From the NCBI GenBank assembly GCA_025677825.1, contig JAIXMO010000048.1, forward strand, positions 167,241 to 231,240: 64,000 bases of DNA, read 5' to 3'. The stretch comes from Helicostylum pulchrum (lineage: Eukaryota > Mucoromycota > Mucoromycetes > Mucorales > Mucoraceae). Shown here piece after piece: positions 28,688 through 42,796 of the stretch. The notes under the pieces are model-generated. The model ran no database searches, was not told the origin of the DNA, and was given only the letters and a program-made list of their open reading frames with translations. The translations under genes were made by a program, and so were the position numbers. Within the stretch, counting starts at the first letter, position 1; each line of letters opens with the position of its first letter.

Positions 28688-29682
28688 TCATTTTACAATA
28701 CATGACACCATGTCACACAAATTTAAAAAGGTCTTTCTGTCCAACTTTTCAAAAAATAATAAACCAGATGCTTTTTCAACCGCTTGAAGATCTACTTGGA
28801 ACTGATTCAGTGGAGTTTTATTGTCAATGACCTGGTTAGGTAACACAAATGCTCCCATAGTATATTGATTATCTTTGACCAGCAACAAAACTTTAAAAAA
28901 ATGGGTTGGCACCGCTACATTTGGGCTGGTGTCACCAATTACATTGTACTCGATTCTATATTTACTTTCGTTAGATTTTGTGGTTTTTATAACACCTTCC
29001 TTGGTGAATTCAATTGTGGCATTAGCAAGTCCGTTACTGGTAACTAACTGAGGTAAAAATAAAGGTCCAGAATAAACGAATACATCCGTATAATTCTTTG
29101 TCATGTCACGGCAAAACGCTTCAAAATAGGCCCAGTATTGTCGATTGAATCCGGCTCCTACTTGAGGTGCGACGTTGGAGAGCAAAAATGTTTGGTCTAA
29201 ACCTGCTTGTGTTGCACTTGCGTCAGCCGCAGGGGCCATGTGGCCACGATCGTACCCACTAAGCGTATAATCTTTTGTATAGGCGCGAAACAAAGCTGGA
29301 AGTTCTTTATCGTCTTTAAAGCTAGACTTATCTCTTGATACACCTTCTCCTTTAATAATACCTTGCTCTGTAAGGTGTTCACCTACCCAATGAGGAATTC
29401 TGTCTTTACGGTTATAGGAAGAAGTATAAGCAGTTCTTTCAAATAAATCAACAACAGGACCTATAAATACGGGTTTTAGTGTTCTATCTCTATTTTATCA
29501 CTATTGTCTGGTTTTTTTTTTTTACCTGGGTTTCCGAACTTTAAAATACTATTTTCTTCAGCTCTGGAATGGAGATGTCTTGTTTGCACATGATTTCTTA
29601 CAGGAATCAAGTTATACATGAAGAACATGCCCAAGAAAAACCCACCAGTTAACCAGGATATTTGTAACGTAGGTACTCCCAT
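28688..29682 (-). CDS. Mitochondrial DNA/RNA non-specific endonuclease (NUC1/EndoG-like)
   Basis: Two exons (29682-29526, 29460-28688) give 309 residues. The N-terminus has a hydrophobic segment (SWLTGGFFLGMFFMYNLI) that fits a mitochondrial inner-membrane anchor as in yeast Nuc1. The catalytic motif DRGHMAPAAD starts at residue 123, with His126 as the general base and an Asn further on (FLLSNVAPQ, then NRQYW) for metal binding. The family degrades DNA and RNA in mitochondria and in programmed death or recombination. The length is close to that of typical NUC1. It is convergent with the FLVCR-like gene and their 3' UTRs probably overlap. Confidence 0.95.
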
Positions 29683-31658
29683 ACGAAATTTGGTTTTGTA
29701 ATATAAGAAAAAAATAGACGATAAAAGGAGAGGGGAAATACAATTCGTTTTATAGGACGTTAAACCGTTTAGAGAAATATTACCATATATGGTCCGGCTA
29801 TTTTCGGTCACGTTACTGAACCATAGGTATGCATAATTGTTTCATTTAGGTCGCAATGCTAATAATCGGTTTTTTAATAAGCTAAAAGCTTTGTACTTGA
29901 ACCACTTATGTTACAACGATAGTGCAGGTGTTTAGTACAATGCAATTTACATATGCATGTCGTTTAGTGATACGAGATAGAGATATATATTAGTGGAACT
30001 ATAATGCAATTTATAATACATGTAACTATATTAAGCGTGCCAATTTACCGTTTTTTTTTATAAAAAAAAAGATATACTGTGATAAATATTTTTGGGTATG
30101 TAAAGTAGATTGTTTGCTTCTCGTGTAAAAAGTATTGAACCAATTGAATAACAAAAAATTACGACAGAGAAAAACAAAACAAATACGGTCTTCTAAAGAG
30201 AGATAAAAGTTAAAGAGACGAACCAATGTCTCTTTTATAGGTCTTTATACATACATATTTAGCTCTGAGGCTTATAACATTATTTCTGTTATTAATACAA
30301 CATAAAAAAAAGATATACTTTTATATTAATATTTCGTCGTTATAAATTAATAAGTTATCTTGAAGTTAGACAAGACGTATAGAAGCTGTTTTTTTTTATA
30401 AAAAAAAAAAAAACTAATTTTAAAACACGCTATTATAAATTTAAGTATAGTTATTATTAGCTGTGATGTAACAAGTGCTTGAATACGAGAACTAACTATG
30501 TCTTCTGTGCTTGGGAGGAGGCTTTTTTTTCGTAAAGATATGAGTCTGAAAAGTTTACATTTTGATGCAGTGGGACCAGCCAAAGTAGTTTCACCAAGTA
30601 CGCTACGGGACATTTTTATCATTGATGAGAAACGTTAAAATAGCTGGAACCGCAATTGACATACAAAATATCGAAAACCTTTAAAAAAACTTTTAAAAAA
30701 GAAATCTATACAAACAATTTTCTATTTACGAATTTATGAATACCGTCTTTGTTACTATTCTCTAAATGCATATCGTTTAGAACGAGTTTTATTCCACACT
30801 TCCATTTACACCTTTATCGCATTGGTATGTACCTCATTAGAAACTTCTCAGGGAGCAACTGCTGCGATTAAGCACATTTAACTCGGTCGTAGCAGTCCCT
30901 TTTTTAAAAAAAACGTGTTTTTTTAGCCAAAGAATTTGTAAAACTTTCAACAAGAAGAGAAAAAAGAAACAACACATTAGAAGAAATTCTTGAAATATAA
31001 AAGCTAAAGGAAAACATTATTTGATAAAAAGAGCCCGGGATTTTTATTAGTGTACCTGAAAAAATTAAACCAAGAATGACAGCTGAGGGTAGTTGTTTCA
31101 GAACATTTTTAATTAAGGTAACGACAAAAAAATAAATTTGGGGTTTACGTGGTTCGTCTTTAATAACAGAATATATCAGTAGCAAGACAATAAGCTAGCT
31201 ATAGTGCTCGAGCTGATATATAAATAGTTTATTCCGTATACTTTATATATATGCGTAAACTCTTCAAAAGAGAAAGATAGAAATACTCGACTTACGAGAG
31301 CCAAGGGAAAGGTAACCCGCAACAAATCTATTATAGTAATTGAAGTTTTCTGATGGAAAATGAAGATGACTGAGTTTATTTATTTTTTAATAGTTTTTTT
31401 GAAGAAGGGCGGGGAGATCCAGATAAAATAATAAAAAAGGTCAAAAATAAAGTTGGGGATTATAAACAAAAAATAAAAAAAAAGATTAATAGTGTAGTGT
31501 AATGATTTAAAAGAGAAAAAGAAAAGAGGGAAGAGATAATGTTATTATACAAGTAATGAAAGTTGGATGATATGTGTGTGTGTAAAAAGGATGATATTAC
31601 AAGATTAAATAAAAAGTAAGCATTCTAAAAAAAGAAAATAAAAAAGGGGGGAAAGATT
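29683..31658. other. 2-kb region without a confident gene
   Basis: Two reverse frames have somewhat coding-like composition: 30904-31185 (hydrophobic, containing DEPRKPQIYFF and PSAVILGLIF) and 30347-30622 (containing MSRSVLGETTLAGP and SLLPSTEDIVSS). I could not join them by splicing nor recognise them; they may be remnants. The rest is AT-rich. Confidence 0.35.
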
Positions 31659-33033
31659 TTAAAATAACCTTTGAGAGTTTTGAGAAAGTTGCATCATGGC
31701 TAATACAGCATCTTCTTCAGTTGTGGTCTTTTGTCTTTTAGGTGTAAACAAGTGACGGATAGGGGGAAGCTTTACGGTAGGATCGTATGTAGTAGGAGGA
31801 GGCAGCGAAGAGTAGCAGGAGAAAGCAGGAAAGAGCTTATCATAAGATTGTTGAGGAGAAGTTAACGAAGGCAGTGAGATATGAGGTGAAGAAAAGTGAG
31901 CAGTGACTGGACTTCCTTCACTACCGCTTTCTGTACTACTACTGGTGACACTACTTCTACGTTCATAATAGGAACCACCAGGGTTTAAGGTATCGTTGAA
32001 TGTAAGAGGAGGAGCAATAGGGCTAGTTTGACGAGGTGCCAATAAGTATGGCTCAGTTTGAATTTCAAGTTTTCTCTTGCGACAAGCAATAGGTCTAAGT
32101 AAAAAAAGGTAAGTATTAAAAATAAACTAAAAGTTTTTTTTTTTTACTTACGTTTGAGCACGATTTTCTTTGCGAATACGGATACGAGCACCCTGGTCAG
32201 AGAATGATCTTGATAAAAAAGTAGAGTCCAGCATTCCGGGAAATTTCTTTGTCGGGTAAACAGTAAATGGACTAGTAAATAAGTGTTTGAGACAAACAGC
32301 ACCAGTGGAAGTAATTTCAAATAATGAAAGTTTTAATCTAAAGTTGCCTTCAACTTTAACAGAGAGATCGCCAAAAATAAAAAAGGCACCGTCTATTTAT
32401 AAAAAAAATTAGTCATCAAAGGGTATAGATAATTATAGGTGAAATATTTTTTTACCATGGTTATCAATATCCTTCAACTTGTACATGGAAGAAACTGTTT
32501 GACCGGATAAAGCATTATGGGTTGGAGTATAAATTTCATCATCATCGATTGGATGAGCTAAATTTGCGCACATATAGAAATAAGAATTTTGATGAAACGA
32601 ACTAAAAAAATAAAATCAGATAAACAAAAATTTCTTAGATGATCAAGGGTAGTACATACTCAGTTTGTTGCGGAGTAGCGTTATTCAATCTAATTTGAAC
32701 GATGGGAGGAGGATCTATTGGTCGACGATCTAAGATAAAAAAGAGTAAATAAAACCTAGTAAAAGTAAAAAAAAAAGGTAAAAAAAGAAAAAGTTAGTTA
32801 CCTCTTTCGTTATTGGTACTAATACGAGCGTGAATAGGTTGTTGACGATTAACTAGGGAAAACGAACTAAGATATAAAAAAAAAGAATAAAAAGAAAAAG
32901 GTTAAAACTACTGTATAGTTTATATACATATAAAATAACCCTGGCAAAAGAGAAAAAAAAAAGTTATTTACCTTGAAGTGTTTGGTACATCAGCACAAGC
33001 TGGTACATAATTGTAATGATTGATTTTTGACAT
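31659..33033 (-). CDS. Velvet-domain transcriptional regulator
   Basis: Six exons (33033-32972, 32866-32802, 32729-32660, 32601-32456, 32392-32152, 32094-31659) give 339 residues. The velvet domain covers about residues 20-200: [12 protein letters not shown] near the start, [17 protein letters not shown], the [19 protein letters not shown] core, and [12 protein letters not shown] with [12 protein letters not shown] at its end. A basic cluster (ACRKRKLE) follows and probably acts as a nuclear signal. The C-terminal third is Pro/Ser-rich and contains [10 protein letters not shown]. Velvet proteins have an NF-kB-like fold, dimerise, and link light, development and secondary metabolism in fungi. 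Which paralogue (VelB- or VosA-like) cannot be told here. Confidence 0.92.
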
Positions 33034-36000
33034 TTCTCTTTTTTTTTAAAGGAGGAAAACTTTGATTTTTATAAAAGATATTCTTGTTATTATTTATTTC
33101 GTTTTTTTTTTTTTCAAAGACGAAAAAAAAGGATGATAAAAGAAAATAAGTTTAGGGAAAAGAAGGAATAGGTCGTGCAACAATAAAAAAGATCTGATAA
33201 AACTGATTTTAATTTTTTTCTGTTTTGAAACGGAGATGATTATAGAGAGATTTCTCTTCTTTTTATACGTTTTTTTATTTTGATCATCCGACAGATAAAA
33301 AAGGGAGAAGATGTCACTTATACAATGCACCCTTCTTTTTTTTTCTTAGTATATTTTCAAACTGAACCTTGTATTTCTCTCTATATCGTCTTTATAATAT
33401 AAATTTGTCTATTATATTGTGTCACTTTTTAATATTATTGTAGAACTGATAGTAACTTAGAGCCGCTTAGAAAAAAAGCAAAAAACTTGGGTATACAAAG
33501 TCCAAGTCATGTTATATAAAAATATAAATCATTGTATGAACAATAACTAACCACCTTATCACTTTTAACCAAGGAGTTATATATATATATATATATATAT
33601 ATTTAGGAGATGTGTATGACCTTTATACAATATAATATCGGGTTTATACCTTCTTTTATTGCAGAAGTTTAGTTTTTTTCTCAATTCCCGCTCATCTTTT
33701 TTTTGTATCTGTTACTTACTCTGTATATAAAAAAAGCGCTCCTTTTTTTTTGGTGTTTGTTTATAGAACTAATTGATGTGAGAGAGATCTCCCTTATTGC
33801 ACTATTCAGTTCTTTGACGTAGTTTTAGTAGTAATATACATATTCAGTTGATACTACAAGAAAAAAATATGATGTAACATGTTATTCCCATAGTGTTTAT
33901 AAACATGGAAAATAATAACGTGTATCCATGGTTTGGGGCCTTTTTTTCTTCTTCTTCGTACATATACATTGGCTTCTTACTCCTGGATTCCAATACAATC
34001 TAATCAGTTTTTTTCTTATATCTTATTTGTAACCATTTCATAATAAGTTACATTGCATAATTATCTTGCATTCTTATTCAATTATCGTATATATATATAT
34101 ATATATATATGTGCGGGTAATATGCTGTTTATTTATCATCGATTATTACTTTTACACGTATATTTATACATTATATACCGAATATGCAATTCCCACTGTT
34201 CCCTTGCTACAAAAAAAAAAAAATTTTTTTATGTAAATCAAAGTAATAGTTTAATATAATATCTCCAAAAAAAAAATATTATCAAATCAACTGTTTTATT
34301 CATTATTTTGCATAAATGGTTGTGTTTGATGTGTAATCTAGTGCCATTACTACAACAATTGTTATCATCGGGATTATGGTTACACGAGGACATAATCATA
34401 ATCAGATGGAAACTCTTGTGTCACAAGTACGATCAGTGATAACAATGTCTTGCTCCTCTTGATTTCTCATAGTACAGTCCCTATTCTTCTGATTAAACTG
34501 AGTTATGTATCACGTACAGACACGAAAATAAGTTTATAGAATTATAATCTTGTCTATACCTTTTTTAGGGGAGTCATATTACCTCAGAACTATATATATA
34601 TATATGTATATATACTTCTTCTCGCAAGTCAATTTTGACCTATTACCAAGAGAGAAGGGAGCGGGGATAAAGGAGGAAAGGAATCAGTTTTCCCGGTTAT
34701 TAGAACAACGATGTATATAGTTATAAAGGAACCCTCGTCCTTTCTCGTATTTATTATTTAACCGGTAAAGTTAGTTAGTTAAGAATAAGTTTTAGTAAAT
34801 CGAGATTCTATAAATCAAATAGTCAAACGAGAAGAAAGGAGAAAAAAGAGACTAAATAGCTTATATGCCCTGAAAAAAAAAAGTTTTTCTCCTTTAACAG
34901 TAAAAAGACAAATCCTGGTATCATTTAATAGGCGCTCTTGCTGCATCTGAGACTTAATCATATGCAGCTTAACTATGGCTAGATTTCATATCATGATGAG
35001 GATTAAATGATTTTATTTTTTATATAAATTTATCTTTCTTTCCTCCTAATACATGTGTATACTTGAAGAATAACTGATAAAAACTGCCAAAGTCACGTTT
35101 TAGGAATCAAATTTGGACCACTTTTAATTTTTATTTCCAAAAATCAGTGTGCCATTTCTGGTCACACGACCTACTTTCCTCCTCCAGCAATTCATAATCA
35201 ACCATGGGCTATCTGAAATAAAACCGCTTTCTTTCCCCTTTCTGAAACCTTTATAATATCTAATTTGTGAAGCTTTAGTTTTAAGGTATCCTAGTTTTTA
35301 GATACATATAACTTCTAGAGGAAATAACAGACAAAGTCTACAACTTTGATACAACTCCAAGCTTTTGACCAAAGAGTCTTTCTTTTTATAAATAAAGAGT
35401 GATTTATAATTTCTTTGTGATAATGTAAACTACATCTGAATGGATCCAGCCGTCTCATTCAATTGTTGTTGGTTTACTTGTGCAGGCACCAAAGAAGACA
35501 CAGGAACCAATATGTTATCTTCTACTAGGTAAATCGGCTTACTGATAGATACGAGAATATTATAGTAGTCAAAGGTCAATTCGTTTATCGAAAAAAATAA
35601 CATTTGGAACCAATATGTTTTTTGGGGGACATTAAACTGTATCGATATCATATTGGGGAATATCGTATGCCTATATCACAAAGCATTTTTTCTATTAAAA
35701 GTGTTTTACTGTGTAGTTCCAAACCACACTCTTTTTTTTCTTTATTTTTTTTCAGTGTATTAAGTTCAATTGGTCAAACTGCATACATGATAACTCATCA
35801 TTCTGACTTGATCTCATGTATCTATTGTGTTGACTATGAAAGTATTATAAGTATTTGATCCTAAATTAAGATTCAATTGGCCGAACAATCTCTCGATAAA
35901 ATAAAAGGTCACGATGGGAAACTTTTTAAATGTTGAAGAGATGTAGCACAAACTTATTCATCTTTAATAAAATGATAAATAGAAAGAGGGTGGGAGAGTA

Positions 36001-36315
36001 AGAGAGAAGGAAAGAGCAAACAAACCTAGCGTATAGAAGCAGGCTTAATCTGTGGGATTTATTTTATACTTGCACATCAATAAGAGAGAAAAATAATAAT
36101 AAGAAACGAATAGAGTTTCTGTTTTGTCATTTTTTTCACACATGTCAGCGTATTTAACCCCACAAAAGCTTCAGACTGCGAATTTAACTGAATTTTAATA
36201 ATCCCGTTTAGTCATCTTTTTGTTGAATGATTGGTATTTTTGCAAAATAAAAATATAGCCTTTTATATTTTTCCTTTTTTTACCTCCTTTTAATACCAAA
36301 AAGAAAAATAATAAT
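33034..36315. other. 3.3-kb gene-poor region
   Basis: Upstream DNA of the velvet gene and of PEX5. Includes TA microsatellites at about 33578-33602 and 34090-34110. Frames at 35430-35651 (-) and 35604-35858 (+) are unsupported. No gene called. Confidence 0.5.
33578..33602. repeat. TA dinucleotide microsatellite
   Basis: About 12 TA units upstream of the velvet gene. A second TA run lies near 34090-34110. Confidence 0.85.
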
Positions 36316-38323
36316 ATGATGAATGGTGACGATTCTTGTGGTGGTGTCAACCCTATGGCACAAATGTTGAAACAATTTGGTCAAGATAGATCACTTCAAA
36401 GAGTAAGTTTCCCTAATTCGAAAAAAAAACTGACAATGTTACTTATCGTATCCACATTTAGGATCAATTTGCAGGACCTTCTCAACAAAATACTGGTCCT
36501 TCTTCTGTAAGTATAACTAGTAGTAGTATGATTTTTTGTAGAGTGGTTGGATATTTATTACAAATCATTTTTTTTAGATGCGTACACAAAGACAACAAGG
36601 ACCTGGGTTCTCTCCAGGTGGAGATATGGTAAACGAGTTTTTCGGTCAAGAACAACAACAACCGCAAAGAATGGGTATGGGACAACAAAATAATTTTGAG
36701 TTCTCGGCATTACAAAGAGAATTGGATGCAGTAAGACAAGTTCCTGGAGGTTGGGCTAACGAGTTTGGTGGACCTCAACAACAACAAAATGGACCTAAAC
36801 TTTGGGAATTGACACCGGGAGAAGAAGAGGCTATGGAAAAAGCATTTTTAGAGAGTAAAGCAGCAGCTGGTCCTTCTCAAAGTGCATCAGGTAAAATAGT
36901 ATATACATGTATACATATATTTCTTCTTTATTGACTTTTTTTTTTTTTTTTTGGCGAACAACAAAAGTATGGAGAGAGCAGTTTATGAACCACCCGGAAG
37001 TCACAAATATGAATCCAGCACAACTAGCTCAATTTGAAACTGCATTTGAGAAACATTTCGACTGGGCTAACGAATTTGATCTTCACCAAACAAAAGGAAA
37101 AGGACGTTTAGAGTTAAATAACAATGCTCCTTGGGAAGAACAGTTTGCTGCATTTGATCAACACGGTGAAACCGAAGAAGAAATGGCCCGTAAAGTAGAA
37201 GAAGCAGCAGCAGCTCAAGATCCTGCCTTTGATCAATTTGAAAATGTCTGGCAAAATATTCGTGATCAAATGGCTGATGATAATGATTGGGAAGATGAAT
37301 TTGGTAACTTTAATAATGGTGGTGCTATCTATAAACCTGACTTGGGCGAATACGTATTTGAAACCCATAACCCTTTCTTGACTCATCCTGATCCCATGTC
37401 TGAAGGTTTACGTTTATTAGAGCAAGGCGGTTCTCTTAGTGAAGCCGCTTTAGCATTTGAAGCCGAATTACAAAAGAATCCTGTTAATTCTGAAGCTTGG
37501 ATGCATTTAGGTAACGTCCAGGCTCAAAATGAAAAGGAAGAACCTGCTATTCGTGCATTGGAAAAGGCTATTGAGACAGACCCAGGAAATTTACAAGCAT
37601 TAATGTCTTTGGCTGTCAGTTACACAAACGAATCTTATGATCATGCTGCGTACCAAACTTTGGAGCGTTGGATTACTCAAAAGTATCCTAACCTTGTTGG
37701 AAATCAACAGTTACCAGAGGCTGCTTCTCCCTTTGAACTTCATGATAGAGTGACTGATTTATTCTTGACTGCAGCTAGACAAGCTCCAGATGGTCAAGGT
37801 ATGGATCCTGATGTACAAGTTGGTTTAGGTGTCTTGTTCTATGGTAGCGGAGATCTCGATAAAGCAATCGATTGCTTTGTATCTGCACTAAAGGGTCGTC
37901 CCGACGATTATTTATTATGGAACCGTATGGGAGCTACATTAGCAAATAATGGTCGTTCAGAAGAAGCAATTGACGCATACCATAAAGCACTTGAATTACG
38001 TCCTTCTTTTGTACGCGCTAGATATAATATTGGTGTCAGTTGTGTTAATATTGGATGTTATAAAGAAGCAGCTGAACATATTTTAACAGGTCTTTCTATG
38101 CATAAACGTGGTAATGGTGATTCAGAAGAAGGAGTCAATGTATCTAGCAACTCTTGGGAAATGTTACGAAAAGCATTTATTATGATGGTATTGTGCTTTT
38201 AAAACTTGAACTAATTTAATCTTACTAATTAAACTTTTCACTTATTAGGATCGTCGTGACTTGGCTGACAAGGCTGTTGTAGGAGCTGATTTGAATCAAT
38301 TCCGTCCAGAATTCGAATTCTAA
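36316..38323 (+). CDS. PEX5: Peroxisomal targeting signal 1 receptor PEX5
   Basis: Five exons (36316-36402, 36462-36506, 36578-36890, 36968-38187, 38249-38323) give 579 residues. The N-terminus has a Cys at residue 8 (DDSCGGVNPM), the conserved site whose monoubiquitination drives receptor recycling. WxxxF-type pentapeptides follow (WANEF twice, plus WEEQF and WEDEF), which bind PEX13/PEX14. The C-terminal half is TPR repeats (NSEAWMHLGNVQAQNEKEEP, NPGN-type turns, DDYLLWNRMGATLANNGRSE, RPSFVRARYNIGVSCVNIGC) that bind the SKL tail of cargo. It works between cytosol and peroxisome membrane. The length is typical of fungal PEX5. The downstream flank carries copy 1 of a dispersed repeat. Confidence 0.97.
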
Positions 38324-38357
38324 CTTGGAATTTATATAACACAATTTGTATTTTTAC

Positions 38358-38615
38358 AATAAATAATATAAAAAAAAATTTGGTTGACTTTACTGGTGAT
38401 AACCCCTTTTTTTTTCACTAGCGATCTTTCTTTTAGGTTTCTTTTAATCCATAGCACATACTTCTGAGAGTACTATGTAATAGAACCTGTATCAGTGAAC
38501 GAATAAATATACATATATAGTTTGTATGAAGTATAGTAGTAAATTTCTCTATTATCAATACTCAGCCTGCATTGACATATAAGAAACATAGTCCTCCTCC
38601 TGATAAAACAATGTC
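38358..38615. repeat. Dispersed repeat, copy 1
   Basis: Closely matches 59382-59609 in the same orientation, from CAATAAATAATATA to AACAATGTC, including the stretches TTTACTGGTGATAACC, AGCACATACTTCTGA, CTGTATCAGTGAACGAA and CCTGCATTGACATATAA. It starts about 35 bp after the PEX5 stop codon. Immediately following sequence (38615-38644) recurs at 61670-61699, and 38658-38674 recurs at 59779-59795. No coding capacity; probably a non-autonomous element or segmental duplication. Confidence 0.85.
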
Positions 38616-38644
38616 CAAAAGTGACGCATAATTTTTTAATAAAA

Positions 38645-39554
38645 GTGCAAGCAGAAAATAACTACAATTAAAATCTTCATACAAATTTATAAATTTTATT
38701 TATTTATTTGAATATCTAAATTTACAGATACTGTTTGTACAGCGGTGGCCATAACCGCACAATGCGTGCGTTGGTGAAGGTCATACACTTTGTTAATATT
38801 TATATGTGTTTTTCTTAACGTTTGAACTGAAAAGAAAAGTGAAAAGTCGAAAAGGAAACTTTTTTTTACGCAATAAAAAGGAACTGGTACCGCTCGTGTT
38901 ACATTGGCTGTTTAAACGCAAAGAAAAGTGTAATAGTTAACAACACAAACGGTTAAACGTCCGGAATCATCTCAAGTATACGAACAAGAGTCATTTACTT
39001 ATAAATAAAACACCAGATTAGAAAATTATTTACAGTTCGTTGATAAAATAGATGATTTTTATCACAACTTGTTTATTCCATCACTTTCTTCTTTTTTTTT
39101 AACAGGCCAAACCTTTTTATTCTCCTTTTATCAATGAATTCATATACATGCAAACCATCGCTTATTATAGTATGCGTACATCTTTCCAAAGGGAGCTTTT
39201 CCTGTGGTATGATGGTGCAAATGGACACAGTTCACTTAAAGCTGGAATAACCGCAATAAATAAAAGTAAACGCATCACACTTTTTTAATTAACCGTGTAT
39301 CAAGAATTACCCAAAGCAAAAGCAAGGCGAAGAATCCTTTGCGGAAACATTCTCGCCCGCATCAATATTCCGTTGCCAAATAATGTTACGAGCTTGCCTC
39401 ATATTCTGTTACGTCTGGCCGAAGAGCTTTTGTATGAAAAAAAAATTAAATGCTGATAAGCTGAATTTACTCAAGTTATGCTTATCAAGAATTATGAATC
39501 TGTTGAGTCCTGAACACGTAATACTCTAGGGCAAAGTCGTTCCCAACGCCATGT
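38645..39554. other. Intergenic DNA between repeat copy 1 and a pseudogene
   Basis: No gene recognised. The GC-richer stretch around 39290-39430 could be more of the adjacent pseudogene, but no frame stays open. Confidence 0.4.
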
Positions 39555-40013
39555 ATGAAGAAATTACGAGAGTATGTGGATAGACAGAAAAAAAATATTA
39601 AATGTATGAAAAGCATTGATGATATCGGTAGACTTTTTGACGAACTTTTACAGTTTCAATTTGTCAAAAGTAGCAAAAAAGACTTGTCATACTTGGACGA
39701 AGAGAAATATCTAGAAAAAGACAAAGACTCATAACATTATAAATTATTGCTCATAGTTGAATCAGCGATCCACGATTTCAAAGCTTGGATGAAAGAAGAA
39801 GATTTGGCAGAGGGTGCATAAGTCAGAAAGTTTGCAAATATTTTGGATATTTTATTAGAAAATGAAGATGTAACAGCCTACGATGAAGAAACGTTCAGTA
39901 TAGCTACAAACTTTATGCAGATCTCGGTCGAAAACGAAGAAAGCAGTGGACGTAGACTTGATTTGATGACAAAAACCAAATACAACCAAGTCAATATTGG
40001 GTTAACTAGGTAG
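39555..40013 (+). pseudogene. Unknown protein remnant, one frame broken by two TAA stops
   Basis: From ATG at 39555 to TAG at 40011-40013 a single frame of 153 codons reads like a protein, interrupted only by TAA at 39732-39734 and at 39819-39821. Segments include SIDDIGRLFDELLQFQFV, AIHDFKAWMKEEDLAEG, ANILDILLENEDV and ESSGRRLDLMTKTKYN. Absence of frameshifts with two nonsense codons suggests fairly recent inactivation. I do not recognise the family. The GRRLDL motif near the end may be the start of a nuclease-like core cut off by the stop, as in the remnant at 0.45-1.3 kb; that link is only inference. Confidence 0.5.
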
Positions 40014-41504
40014 CATTATTATAGACATTGGTAAATGTATTTATAAAACTATATTATTGTAGTAATGTATTCTGAAATACTATGTCAGATATGCATTAGA
40101 AAGAACACATTACTTATATTTTTATTTGGAATAGCCACTTGTATGTCACAAAGCGTAGTAGCTAGTTATTTCCAAAAAAAAATAGGCATATTTTTCAGCT
40201 CTATTTATTTAGTAGTTTTGTGAAATATAACAGTACGAATATTAATATATAATATCGTTGATTAATTAATAACCAGTTGTATACAGTACGATACTGACCG
40301 AGTTGCATAGTTAAGCTCCATAATTTTAGATCTACGCCCCCCAGCTCAGACGAATAAAAAAAATTAAAGTTCAGTCATAACTGTCTCAAAGAATTTTGTG
40401 GAAGATGATGAATGCTTAGCCAAAAAGTGACTTCGATCTATACACAATTATATACGTTAATATAAAAGTCTTGTAATATTATTTATTGAGCATGAATAAT
40501 AGTGTATCTACTAACTCTTATAGTATGCTAAAGTACTCTATGTTTTCGATCTCACTTATAGTTTGTACCTTTGATCTCGCTTAGGTGTAAAAAAAAACGT
40601 GTTATTAATACGGGCGAGTAATATCTAATAATGCAAAATATATATGTAAAGAAGTAGTATGCATAATTTACGCGTATAGTAAACCATAAGAGGAACTACC
40701 AAGTGAGAACATAGACTTTTTTTTCATGCGACTGTGTGTTCTTTGTATACATTTGTATTTGCGTTTGTATTTGTTTTTTTTTTTCATTTTACTTTCCAAG
40801 ACTTGTGAACCTTTACTCCCGGTATCCCAGCTGTAATGTAATGTCAGCTTACCGTTAACCAAAAAAGAGATACTAAATGTTAACCCGCTTATTTTGCTTT
40901 AATCGTCAATTGAAAAATAAATAAAAATAACGCGTCAAATATCGGGTATATCTGAATTTCACATGTAGACAACATTATCAAAACACAAAAACAAAGCGAT
41001 CGGAGCACTAAAAAGGTCTGTGGTGCCAAAAGTCGAGACATCCGTGAGAAAATAAGAAAGTGGGGGTCCGGTTTCTTCCACTTTTGGGTGTTGATATTTA
41101 CTTATTTTCAACAACTCATTTGTATTTTGAACTCATGCAAAAAAAAAAGTGGAGTTATCCGAATTCTTAACTGGACTAGTTAACGGGTAAAACCTAAAAT
41201 ATTGGTCGAAACGTTCCTTATTATGTATATAAAGGTTAATCCTATAAATAAGGGTGAAACCGTAACTATTTTTTTTTTTGGTACGAACAAGGGAAGAGAC
41301 CATGATAAAATAAAATTGCATTCAATTGATATATTTTTTTGTAATGGACGTGTATTTTTATGTATAAACAAAAAGAGAAAAAGATAGACATAATCTATCT
41401 TTTTTCTTTTTTAAAAAAAAGAACTAGCAATATTTATTTTGAATTATTTTTTTTTGTGAGGGGGGGGGGGGGGGGGGGTTATCTAATAGTTGATGTGGGG
41501 AAAT
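40014..41504. other. 1.5-kb intergenic region downstream of GAPDH
   Basis: No gene called; frames here are short and overlap on both strands. The end holds the GAPDH 3' UTR with a long G-tract. Confidence 0.5.
41460..41478 (+). repeat. Poly-G tract in the GAPDH 3' UTR
   Basis: Nineteen consecutive G on the + strand, 27 bp past the GAPDH stop, so the transcript would carry poly-C. Confidence 0.9.
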
Positions 41505-42714
<1,210 letters not shown>

Positions 42715-42790
42715 TTTTATATATATTTAAATTTATAATGAAGAAGAAAAGAAAAGAAAAACGCGTCGGTTAACAAAAAATGCACAGTCT

Positions 42791-42796
42791 TTTATA
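42791..42796 (-). promoter_or_regulatory. TATA box of the GAPDH gene
   Basis: TATAAA read on the reverse strand, about 77 bp upstream of the GAPDH start codon. Assigned by motif and distance. Confidence 0.55.

Noticed and set aside
33578..34110. TA repeats as a possible origin or centromere signal
   Set aside because: Simple microsatellites with no further support.
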